This document shows positions 11,447 through 23,700 of a DNA stretch of 64,000 nucleotides, piece after piece. Position 1 is the stretch's first letter, and each line of letters starts with the position of its first letter. The position numbers and the translations under genes are program-made. A model generated the notes under the pieces. It was not told where the DNA came from and did no database searches. It saw only the letters and a list, made by a program, of their open reading frames with translations. This stretch comes from Aphidius gifuensis (lineage: Eukaryota; Arthropoda; Insecta; Hymenoptera; Braconidae): assembly GCF_014905175.1 (NCBI RefSeq), contig NC_057791.1, forward strand, positions 2,294,001-2,358,000. The letters are read 5' to 3'.

Positions 11447-11595
11447 TCAAAGGGTTGTAGTTCGAGATACTGATGCTGATGATGATGATGGTGGTGGTGG
11501 TGGAGGTGGAGGAGGTGGTGGTGGTGATATTACATCAGGTTCACCCGCAAGATCGCAATCGAATCTCCATAATATGCTTTCAGGGTGGTCACCTC
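11447..11595 (-). other. Candidate terminal exon (3' UTR or alternative tail)
   Basis: Acceptor ATCTAG, then a frame GDHPESILWRFDCDLAGEPD followed by poly-Pro and Ser, stopping at TGA 11449-11447. It is in phase with the His/Gln-rich frame of exon 17 but not with the Thr/Ser-rich one, which would stop two codons in. After the TGA the same frame reads PILEEVPTGVPLNNNN and HNTIVVNVDQKDTCS before TAG. It is either 3' UTR or an alternative C terminus. Confidence 0.4.
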
Positions 11596-11765
11596 CTAGA
11601 TAAAATATAAATAAAAAAAAAAAATTGATTGTATATTTAGCAAGCATAAACTCGTCAAGATAATTTAATTATTTTTTTGATCTATCATTTGGTTTATGAT
11701 GAAAATAATAAAATTAAAAAATTAATAAAATTAAAAATATATTATTATCATTTAAATTGTAATAT

Positions 11766-14700
11766 TTACCTTGAGCTAGACTGATGCCTGGTGCGGTTTT
11801 TTTTTGTTTCAATGATAGATGTTGATGTTTGTGTAAATGACTGTGATTGTGATTGTGTAAGTGGGAGTGACAATGACAATGACGAACGTGTGTTAGACTG
11901 GCATGGCATACTGATGGGGGTGGGGGTGGGTGTTGTTGTAAATGTTGCTGTTGCTGTTGTTGGTGTTGTTGATGCTGTTGTAATTGCTGATGATGCTGGT
12001 GTTGATGTAGCCTGTGCTAGGTGTTCCCGCCATGGCATGTCCCCACTTGTTCGAAGTTCAATGATTTCTTCAGTTCCGTCATTGGTAGGACACCAGTTTC
12101 CTGCTGTTTATATTAATTTAAAATTATTATTACATGATTTTTTTTTTTTAGAATATGTATTTATTAATTTGATCAATACTATTTTTCTGTTATTTTCGAA
12201 TTGAGAGTTTATTTTTAAATCAAATTTGATAGTTGAATAGATGAATTTTTCGTGTGTATGTATCGATAATTGAATTTTTATTGAAATACCAAAAGAACAA
12301 AGGGTTTGGTAAAAATATTATTTAACAATTCACGTATCGAAATAAAAAAAATCTGTGTTTTTCATTTTGATGTTTAATGGTTTTATCATAATTCCGTGTA
12401 AAAATGAATTGATTGTTCACTAACACTCGATCTTTTTCGGTTTTTTTGTAAAAAAATATATAATATTTTTTATTTATTTTGTGGGATTTAAATTTATAAA
12501 AGAATTTTATTACACAAACGAAATGAAACGTTTTTATATTTTGCCATCACTGGGGAAATTAAATGTGAGTTTTAAAAACACTGGATTTTTATAGATTTTC
12601 TATATAGAAAAGATAGTGTATGGAAATAAATTTATTTAAAAAAATTTTATTCAATTTCATTTTCAGTGCAATAGTGTTTTATTTTTGGTGTATTAATATT
12701 TTTTTTTGAAGAAGTTTTGTTGAATAAATTCGAGTGCACGCGGCTGTTCGTTGAAAATACAAATGAAAAATAAAAAACGAAGAAATAATAAATAAAATAT
12801 TAAAAAAAAAAAAAAGATTTAGAATTTTTTTTTTCGATATTTTATAGTTTTCGTTTTATTTTTAAATATTATCGGGACTCGTGAAATAATATCGAAAAAC
12901 AAAAAAAGAATAATATAAAACATAAAGTTTATGATTTAAAATTTAATTCCAAGCATACTTATTTTTTTATTTTAAAACTATACACATAGATTTATAAATA
13001 AACAAATAAAAAATAAAAAAAAATTAAAATGACATGAAAGAATAATGTTAAATAAAGAAAAAAAAAAATCATCAAAGCACAAGAAAAAAAGCAGAAGCCG
13101 TAAAAATAATTAAATCAATATCTGACCATATATTATATAGGATGCGCAAGAAAACGACAATGACGAGTAAAAAAAAAAGCAAAATTCGAAATAACACATG
13201 AAGCAAAGTTAGTAAATTAATTACACATTTTTTTTTTTTATATTTTGTCTTGTCTAATTAATAAAATCACGTCTCAGCAGATAAAAATTTGATGAAGAAA
13301 AATATGATTAATCATCACCAAATTTTTTATCTGATATATCTCAGTTAAACTTTACCAAAAATAATAATAATAATAAAGCTATTATTATTATTATTGAAAT
13401 TTAATTAATGTTTTTTTTTTTCGTTTTGATAAAAATTTAAAAAAGATACTGGACGTTTTCATGCATTACGAACTTACACCGTTTAATTGATTCATCTCAA
13501 TGCTTGGTAAATATGTTGTTTCATCATGACTGTAGCGTGTACGTAATCTTCCAACTGATGCTGTTGATGGTGGACTACATTGTCGACATGTTACCAATGA
13601 TGATGTGACACAAACATTTTGATTGTTACGATTTTTAATTGCTGGTCGTTGACGTGAACCACAACGTAATGCAAAACGTAATTCTGATGCCATTTCCGCA
13701 CATAAAGACTTAAATATCAACACAATCATGCAGCAGATATTTAATATTAATTAAATTTTGATTTAATTTTTGATAAATCAGTTTTGCAAATTATAGTTAA
13801 CAAAGAAAACATAGATGCACCATATTGAGAAATCATCAGTTTGATGTAACACACGTGGTTATAAAAAGTTGGATAAATGTTGTTTGTTTCAGGTAGAATT
13901 GTTGTTTTGAAGTTGCGGACGTGCATCAAGTTTCCAAGATGAACGTAGGTTTGTACAACATGACAAATACACCAGACAAACAATTATACAAATAAACATT
14001 TATTAAACATGCAAATTATATTATTGCTAAAAAAAAATTGCAATAGAAATAAATGAATAAAATTATAGAAAAAAAAAAACAATTAAAATATTATTCATTT
14101 GCAATTTTGTTGATAGATATATTTAAAAGACGACTTACCCGATCAGATTGTACATTTTTTTTAGAATTCCAGCAAAATTCAAGTATTGCTACGAGAATTG
14201 CAAATGCAAGTCCACACAGAAGCACCACGAATACACCACCTGTAAAAATAAAAAAATAAAAAAGATAAGTGATAAAAGGTAATTTTTAAAAAATACATGT
14301 TCAAGAAAAAATATCAGAAGAAGAAGAAGACAAAGAATAAGATGAGGATGAAGAAAAAAAAAAGTAAAGTAAGAAAAATTTTAGTAACGGATTCGTTCTA
14401 TTGAAAATTGAAAATTTTCAAAACTCCGGCGAAAGCCCGTGTGGTTCCTCTTGATTATTCCAAATTCATTTTAGTTTTTTTTTTTTCATTAATAATTTTA
14501 AATTATATGATTAAATATTTTTTGTTTTTTTCGCGCTGTTTTTCACCTGTCAAATTATGTACATAAATCAAAATACAGATGAAAAAAATTTGAGGTTATA
14601 CCACTTGTAATTAATAATTTTATTAGATTCGTTCAAAAAAGAAATCAATACAAATATAAAAAGAAAATAAATCGTTCAATTTACTTTTTAAACTGAATAA

Positions 14701-17700
14701 ATCTTTTAGAACCATTTGTTTATTACTTTTATTTATGAAAATTTGTCCATGGTAGTTTTTTTCTTTTAATAACATGTGTAATATAAATAACTTATTTTAT
14801 CGATCAAGCAATTGTAACCACAGCAAGAAAAGTTTTACGCATGCGCTTTAAACTCTTTTGAAGAAAAAATGTTCAAAATAAAAATCGGTAATTGTTTATA
14901 TTTCGGATAACTTTTGAACAAATTAACATAAAAAGTTTTATTAGCTCAAAAATTTGATATTATTAAATTCTGAGAGCCATTGTCCTGATAAATCGCTAAA
15001 ATCACTTTCGTTACTATTTTTCGACTGTAACATATAAAGGCTGATAGTGATTGTTATAAACAATTGCTGATATCTAATTAACGAATGATCAGAACAATTT
15101 TATCAGAGATGGCTCTCATATCAAAAGAATTAATTTGAGCTATAAACAAAGCACAAAAGTTAAAATTTTAAAGTTATGCAAAACATAAAAAACAGCAATT
15201 TTGTTTTTTTGTTTATTAAATCTTCAACGACATTAAAACAATTTCAACTCGATTATTATAAATTCCGTCATTCTTAATATCCTGGCAAAAATCGCATCCA
15301 TGATTTGTTCTTAGTTTTCTTATTATTTGATTTGAAAATTACACGATCGTTTTGTTAATAATAAATTAACTAACAATTAAAATTACTTTTAGTAAGTCCC
15401 TGGTTTTAGTATTTTCATAGACAAATAATTTGGTCCTAATACGATCCTTCTACCTTTATTACTTTACAAGATATGATCATTTTAAAAAAAACGTGTATGA
15501 ATTTAATACTATAGGCTTCGCCTACGTAAAAAGTAGAACGCTGGTGGTCGGCTCATTAGTTTTATGCTTGAAGTGTCTCTTCTATAATGTCTTTCGGATT
15601 TCCGGACCATCGCACCTTGGCCGGCAACTTAAAAAGACCTTGTCTCAAATTGGTCGAGTTTTTTTAAAAAACTTTTCATACAAAAAACGAAAAAAAATTA
15701 TTCAAGTCTTACCTGAGATATGAACAAGTTAGAAAAAGTACCATACTCAATGTTTTTTAAAGACAAAAACAACATTTTTTTTTTCACAAAATTATTGAAG
15801 AAAATTAGAAATTTCACGTGACTAAAAAATCGTGCAAGGAATTTTTAATGAACTTGAAAAGTTAAAAGAATTATCGAGACGATAATTTGTGTCTTTTTGT
15901 AGTCTCAATTTGTTTTTTTCGATTATAAATAAATTTATTAGATTTTTTTTTTTTTAAAAAAAGAATTAAATTTGATTGATGAGTTAACATAAGCAAATAA
16001 AAAAATGATTATTTCCATTTTATAAAAAGAAAGGAAATAGTCATATTGAAAAAAAAATAAAACGTTCAAAAAATAGTGTTAGTCATGAAAGCAAATGGGA
16101 TCGTGTGGAGGTCCGAGGTGAATTGAGCGTGTATCCATATTCAAAGTGCATCGTATTCCCACAGAAAATATTTGCAAGAAGCCAGTTAAATATATATTCC
16201 ATTCAAATACTCGAAGCAATATTCAAATCTTCACAATATTACAACACTTAAATCAGAATTTTTTTTCTTAAATATATTTACTTATTTATTTTTTTGTATG
16301 ATGATTTTTTTTCACGTTGATGTCGTCTTGAAGTTTCAACAATACAACAGTCATTATATATTCATGGACAAACCCCAGACTTTATCTAAAACTTGGTCAT
16401 TTTCTTTTCCACATTTTCTTGTGGTCTCATATTTTTTTTTTTTTTACTAATTTTACATTTCTATACCTTTTTTTTTGCGTTACATATTTTTTGTGAAATT
16501 TGTTTTAAAAAATATAAAGATTCAAGGCAAAATATAAAGTAGAACAAAAATTACTCTATTTACTATTTTAGAAAACTCATCATGAATAAAAAAAAGAAGA
16601 AAAAAAAGCTAACAACTTCATTTACCAAGTATGCTGAAATTTTTAAAATTGGATTTAGCCAAGACATTGTATAAAATTTTTTTTACTTGATTCTTGATAT
16701 AAACATATTCATTGTTTTTTTTTTAAAACCCTGAACAATTTGATTTGTATTCTGCGTAAAATTCTAAAAACGTTTTCGGTTTGTTTTCTCTATTCTCAAG
16801 AGAATCATGAAATAAAAATCTTTTTTCATCTTTATTTTTTAAATCTATTGGGAATAAACCTTGTTTATTTTATTTATTTTTTTGTCTGACTATCTTCAAG
16901 TAGTGGATTTATTTGGAAACTATTTCTATCATCTATATAAAAAAAAATCTATTCTTTTTTCTTGTCATGTTATTCTTTGAGTTTACAATGCGTGTGACAT
17001 TATTGCTGTTTATTTTTTTCACTAGATAAATTTGATAATTTCAATTAAATTAATCAGCTTGTCGTTTGAAAGATTTTAGTAATTTTACAAGGATTTAGTA
17101 TGAATTTATGAATGGATGATGTTGCTTCTGGGTTGGTGGACCAGAGGTAACACTTATCGTCAATGAATAAAGGAGACGAAGCGACTAAAGGACCAGAGTA
17201 ATGTGGATTTACATAATTTACAAAGATGGGTAAAAGGTACGTGATTTAGGGTGACATCCGGAACACTTGAAAACTGAAACTCTGACTTTGAGACACGTTG
17301 GACAAACTTTTACGCTCATCCTCATTGTATATGTACTTCGAAGAAGATTATTCTTCTTTTTTTATTTTTTATATATTCTTATTTTTCCTTTGGATGTTTA
17401 ACAAACTGATAAAGCTTTGCTTTTTATTTAATTTAATATTTTTTATGACATTTAATTTCATTTGAATTTCATTTATGCAAATGAATTAACCCTGTTGATT
17501 TAAAATTTATTTATTCTTTGTTATTCATTATAAAATTTTAATGAAAGTTTTTTTTTCATACTTTTACAAAGGTTGTTTTATAAAATAAAATATAAATTAA
17601 TGACTTAATTTAATATTAATATTTTTTTCAACCACATTAACACCAAACAGCTTCATAATTACGAGAAACTTTATCAATTAATGAGTCGTAAATTTTATTT

Positions 17701-20700
17701 GAGAAATAGCACTTAATATAGTGTGTTACGTTAAAATCTTTAGCAACTGACTTTTTCATGAGATTTGAAAATTTAACTCACACTTTATAAATAATTTTAC
17801 AGTTTCAGAAACAAAGACAGAAATGTCCTTCCTCCAAACAGTGATTAATGATACAAACTTGCTCAAATTTCTGGCCAACTTTGCACAATTTACAACAAGC
17901 CATAAATACTTCAAACTTCAAAAATAATAAAAAAAAATTAATAAAAATGAAATAAATGTATAGGTAAAGAACAAAAAAAAAAAAATGTTAAAAAAGTTCG
18001 AATACTTTTAATTGATTTGGTTTTTGAAATATCAATTATGAATAAAAAGTTTTATTCTTTTTCATTAGAATTTAAAAACTCAATTGCAGATGAAAAAAAA
18101 ATTAAAAAAAAATGTTTAATTGATAACTTTAGAATGAAAAACGAGAAAAAAAAAAAAGTGTATATGTATCTCGAGGCAATTGCAAAAGTTTTCAATAGAT
18201 ATTGGCAGTTTTCAAGTATTTCCGTCGCTGGACCAAATGATCATCCAAGAAAAGTAAGAGATAAAAACTACTCAAATAAAATAAAAAAAATAAATAAAAT
18301 AGTAGAGTGTAGTGAGAACATTTATTTATCTTATACGAGACAGATGGACACGCTCCTATTACTTGTTAGTAAATTAGCTATTATTTTTAATAATTCTATC
18401 ATCAATTTAGTCGTTTATTTTTTGAATAAATATAGTTTTCAATTGCCACTTTAAAATCACTCGAAACAATACACCAAGCAAAAATTATAACGATCCGAAT
18501 AAAAAATTAAATTTAAAAAGTTAGTAAGGTTAATATGTGTCATCGTAAAAACTCGTTTTAAAAACAATAAAATAAAAAAAAAGTTTTAAATAAAAATGGT
18601 AAAAACTTGTTGCAAGTTATACAAAATTTACGAATGGCTTTTTGGAAAAACTTGAATGTTTTTTTTTTTTTACAAAAGGTTTGTTGTATATGAAACAACA
18701 AAAAAATAAAAATAAATTTATTTTTATATATGAAAAAGCAAATGCTGAGTTTGCTCTCTTGTGTACACAGTATACTGTGTTTTTTTATTTTTTCTGTGTC
18801 TTTATGTAATTTTTTTATCATCATTTTTACTTTGAGACTTTAGAATAGATTTTACTTTTGAGTTTTTTTAACATTTATATTTTTCTTTACAAAACGAAAG
18901 CCATTTATCTGACAAGTGTTTTGTGCAGATATCAAAAAATAAAAATAAATAAATAAAAAATATAAATGTAATTAATGATAAAGTTATTTTGATGGAAAAA
19001 AAAAAAAACGATTGCATGCATTTATGTATAAAATTGTTTGTAGTAAACTTACCAATATTTTCAACTCCAAGTGCATTTGCTTTGCTCTCTTTACTTTTTT
19101 CATCTCTATTACAAACATCCCCAGTATTTTTCCACCATTTATCATAAAGAATTTGTATAACACCCTTCTCTTGAAGTTCAAGAATTGCCAGAGATATTTT
19201 ATCTCTCCAAGGTGAGCCTGTAAGTAAAAATAATATATATTTATTTAATTTATTTATTATCAACAATATATATAAAAAAATCGATGTAAATAATTTAAAC
19301 CTTTTGGTGTTGCAATTCCATATCCTTTACTATCAAGTAATCCACCAATTTGCGTTAAATTACAATCTCTTTGTACAGCATAATCAAGCATTGTAGATTC
19401 CATCAAAAATGCATAATCACCTTCCAGTACTCTTTTAACTCCTTCTTCATATGTCGATACAAATACTGATGATCTTTTTGCATCCATAAAACGCCACATT
19501 TTTTGATAAATACCAATTTTTGAATCCTATTTTAAATCAAATTTCAAAATCAATATGATTTACCAAAAATAAAATTGAAATTATTACAAATAAATTACCC
19601 TAAAAAATGTCATGGTACTTCCACCTTCAAGTGTACCATATGATATTTCAGTTTGTTCAGCTAAATCAGCAGCACTTTCAATTGGTGTTATCATTCTTTC
19701 AACAGTTAAAAATGCAGCAAGATTTGCAGTATATGATGATATTATAATCAATGTGAAGAACCACCATATTCCACCAACAATTCTCGTACTGGTTGCCTGT
19801 TAAATAATATCAACATTTTTTTTTTCTTCTAAAATTTAATGGTAATTTTATAGTTAATTAATTATTATTAGTAAATTATCTATTGTGATATTTTTAAATA
19901 ATATTTTTAGATCATCAAAATACACTCAATGATTTCTAGTTATATTGTAATATATTGTTTTGTCTAAACTAGACAATACTTGCATATCGATTTTATATAT
20001 TACACAAGATTTAATAATTTATAGGTATTTGAAAATTTCATTTGAATGTAAAATATATAAATGAGAGTCTATTGAGTGTGGATTGTGGTTAATGAATATT
20101 ATTTTTTATTTTTTTATCACAACAGAAAGCATTTATGAAAGGACTTTAATGTTGGTATTTGTGGAATGGTATAAAGGAATATGGAAGCATAAGTGGTTTT
20201 ATTATTTTTTGTTTTTTTTTTTACAGACAACAGATAGTAGTTAAAAAAAAAAAATGTACAATGAAAACACATTGGAAGCCCAGAGAAACGTAGCAATACA
20301 TGGTGGTTTAAAATTATGAAAATAAAATTTAAAAAAAAAAAGCCATTCATAAATTTTACGATGAGAAATATTTTATATTTCATTTGACTTTTATTTGATT
20401 TTTTTAAAAATTATATTGAATAAATATATATTTGTTTAAATTTAAATATATTTTTTAAAACAATATATTTTTTTTTACGAAAAACTAATTGGTTATTGTA
20501 ACGAAATAATTCTTTTTTTTTTTTTGTTTTTATGTCTATAGAATAAATGGAAAAAATATATATTTACATATATATTATTATTTTTTGTAAAGATTTTTTT
20601 TGTCTTTGTTTATGGTTATATCAAATAAAATTTTTTTTACATGAAATTTTTGATGGATTGTCGGTGTAAATTAGTAGCCACAGGCAATGACATCCCCGCA

Positions 20701-23700
20701 TGTACACAGAGCCGGTTCAGCACCATATGTTGTAGAATATTTGTTTAAAAAAAGAATATCAACATTTGAATTTTTTAGAAACACAGAAATATAAATTAAT
20801 TTATTTTTGGCAATTTTAATTATTTTTTTTCTTGTTAGCTAACGGTGTATTCATGCAAAATTAATATTTACAAGCTTTTAATTTAAATTTTGTTATTTAT
20901 CCTGTTTTTTTTTTTTTTTTAGAGTGCATGATAATTTTTTGAGTGGGGTTTTTTCTACTGTATCGTGAAAAATTATACTGTTTTTTTTAAATTTGCAATT
21001 GATTTAATCATAGTTGAAATATAGAAAATTCTATACTCGTATTTTTAATTTTTGCTTTACTAATGGAAAAAAATATTTTCTAAAACAAAATTTCATGCAA
21101 AAAAAAAAATAAAGTTACGAGTAAAAATATTTATAAAAAAAAATATATATATATGTATATATAATCATTTTCTAGACTCAACAAATGAGAGAAAAATATT
21201 CATTGGGGACATTCATTCATTTTTTTTTTTTTTTTCTTTTCATTACTTTTTCCATAAATGAACAAAAAATAAAATAAAATTCATCTTCCAGTCGTCGACC
21301 CGATGCACTTCGTGGTTTTAAAAAGTCAAAAAACTTTTCGATATTGAACAAGAGTATAAAAATAAAAAAAATAAAAAAACTTTTTGGTAAAAAAAATATT
21401 CAAACCGAAATTATAAAATGCAAATTTAGAAATAAAATTCTTAAAAATTTAATAAAAGTTTTTTTTGATAATTTAAAGTTGATTATAAATAATTTTAATC
21501 CTTTATGTAGATAAATTAATTTTAAATCATAAAAAATATGTAAATTTTCTAGTAATTAATTAAAAAATAATATAAAAATTATTGTTAATAAATATCCATG
21601 GTTTACGTCATTCACACACAATTAAAGCACAAAATTCATCAAGCTCATTTCATTGGCTAAATTAAATTTCACATGGTAAACTTTAACAGTGACTTTAATA
21701 AAATTTAAAACATCATTAAAACAATATATTATGTTTATAATTTTCATAATAATTATCATCATTAAACAATTATATTCGACAATATCAATTCGAAGAATTT
21801 AAATAAAAAAAATTTCAGTGTTTAGCTTAGCATGCACATGCAGGTTTTTAAATAAAAATTAATTTAAATTTAATTTAAACTAAAAAATCAAAAGTTAGCA
21901 AATTGCTTTTTTATATTTGTTATTTTATAATGTAATTAAAGTGAAAAATAAATTTTATAAAATCTATTGATTGTTAAAATTTTTCATTTTTCATTTTTAT
22001 ATATTCAATAGTTTAATTATTTAATAGAATATAATATTTTATTGTATTTATATTTTTTATTTGATCGGCTCTGTGACATGATTTACCTTGGGATTGAGAT
22101 CACTGCCTTGTTGCATAAGTGTACCAACTGCAAACCAAAAGCTGTTGGCCAAACTGAAGTCATTGATTGTTCTTGGTAGAGGGATGTCATCACTCTCTGG
22201 CTCCAATGCACTCACATGACCACCCTGAGATATAATATAAACCCCCGCCAAGTGATGTCAAATTAATCATTATTAACAATATTATTATCTTTAATATTCA
22301 TCAAATAACATAACAATAACAAAAACGAGCAATTACACTTGATATTATCAATTATTAAACAATTAATAAATATAGTTTTTTTGTTCTACAACTTAATAAA
22401 GCTGTTTTCTTATTTCTTTACATACATACTTATAAGTTATAATGCTAAATTATATGTATGCATGTACGTGTTTTGGCCAAAATGTACATCATGTCATGGA
22501 ACACGTCTCTACACCTATTCATTATACTTTTATGGAAATTTATGGAAATGAAATGCAACGTTGCGGAAGCTTTCAGTAGCAGCTCTTGGACATGAGGTAA
22601 ATTGTTTACCCTGCCTAGTGTATATATATATATAATGTACATGTTCGTGTGTCAACTGACTAAAAAAAGATAAAACAAACAAATACATAATAGCAATAAC
22701 AAAAAAATATTAATAACATTATTCACACGAGTGAATATGATGGAAAAAAAATATATTTTTAAATTTTAATCATTGACAATTGACCAAAAACTGTCTGTTG
22801 CATAAAGAAAAAATAAAAACATTATGTGACATTGATATAATTGCTCGTTGATGTATTGAGTTAATTGAATTGTTAAAAAAAAAAAAAATAATCATATTGT
22901 TAATATTAATGATTGTTATACATATATTCATTTTTTTTTTTTTCAAACTTGGCGAGAGCCTACCTGTAGAGCACACTTGCAGCTTGGACAAGGTGCTGGT
23001 TCAACCCATTCATATGGTGATAGTCTAGCAACTATCCAAATAGTCAATGATACCATTGCATATGCACCCAGCATTGACAGCCATATTTCCACGGCAAAGG
23101 GATTCATGAATGAGAAGAGTCGGGAGGGTGCGCGTCTTGATACCTGAAGCATTTATATTATGCATTCTACATAAATAATTGTTATATAAAAAAATTTAAA
23201 ACTTTATCTGCTTTCTTGAATGTTAAATGTTTAAATTATTTATCAGTTAATACTTGATTATCTGTAATTTTCAAAGTTTCCAGATCTTTTATGTTCTCTT
23301 ATTTAAAACCACCATCTAGCACGACGACGACCACCATGAATCACCACAAGTAGTAGAAAATTGAAAGGAAATTTGAATGAATAAAGTTTTGGAAGAGGAA
23401 TACAAATTAGGATTGATTGATATATAAAATTTTGATTGAGGTTGATGATTTGGTATTGACATGCAAGTTTACCTTGGGATTTAAACCACTTCCTTGTCTT
23501 AAAAATGTACCAGTGATGAACCAGAAGCTGTTACTGACACTAAATTGATTTTCAACAACATCACTTTCGGCTAAACATGGATGAGGATTATTCCATTCAT
23601 ATGGACTAAAACGAGCCATTACGAATAATGTAAAACTCACAAGTATATAAGCTGCCAAAACATATAGCCATATTTCCACTGCTAATGGATTCATAAATGA

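Noticed and set aside
11791..12204. 137-codon plus-strand frame rich in Val/Asp/Gly.
   Set aside because: It is the complement of the CAN-repeat part of receptor exon 17.
18017..18454. Longest single open frame in the window (145 codons, +).
   Set aside because: Much of it is poly-Lys from A-runs, and the composition changes along its length. Only a short middle part looks coding. No family recognised, so not called as a gene.
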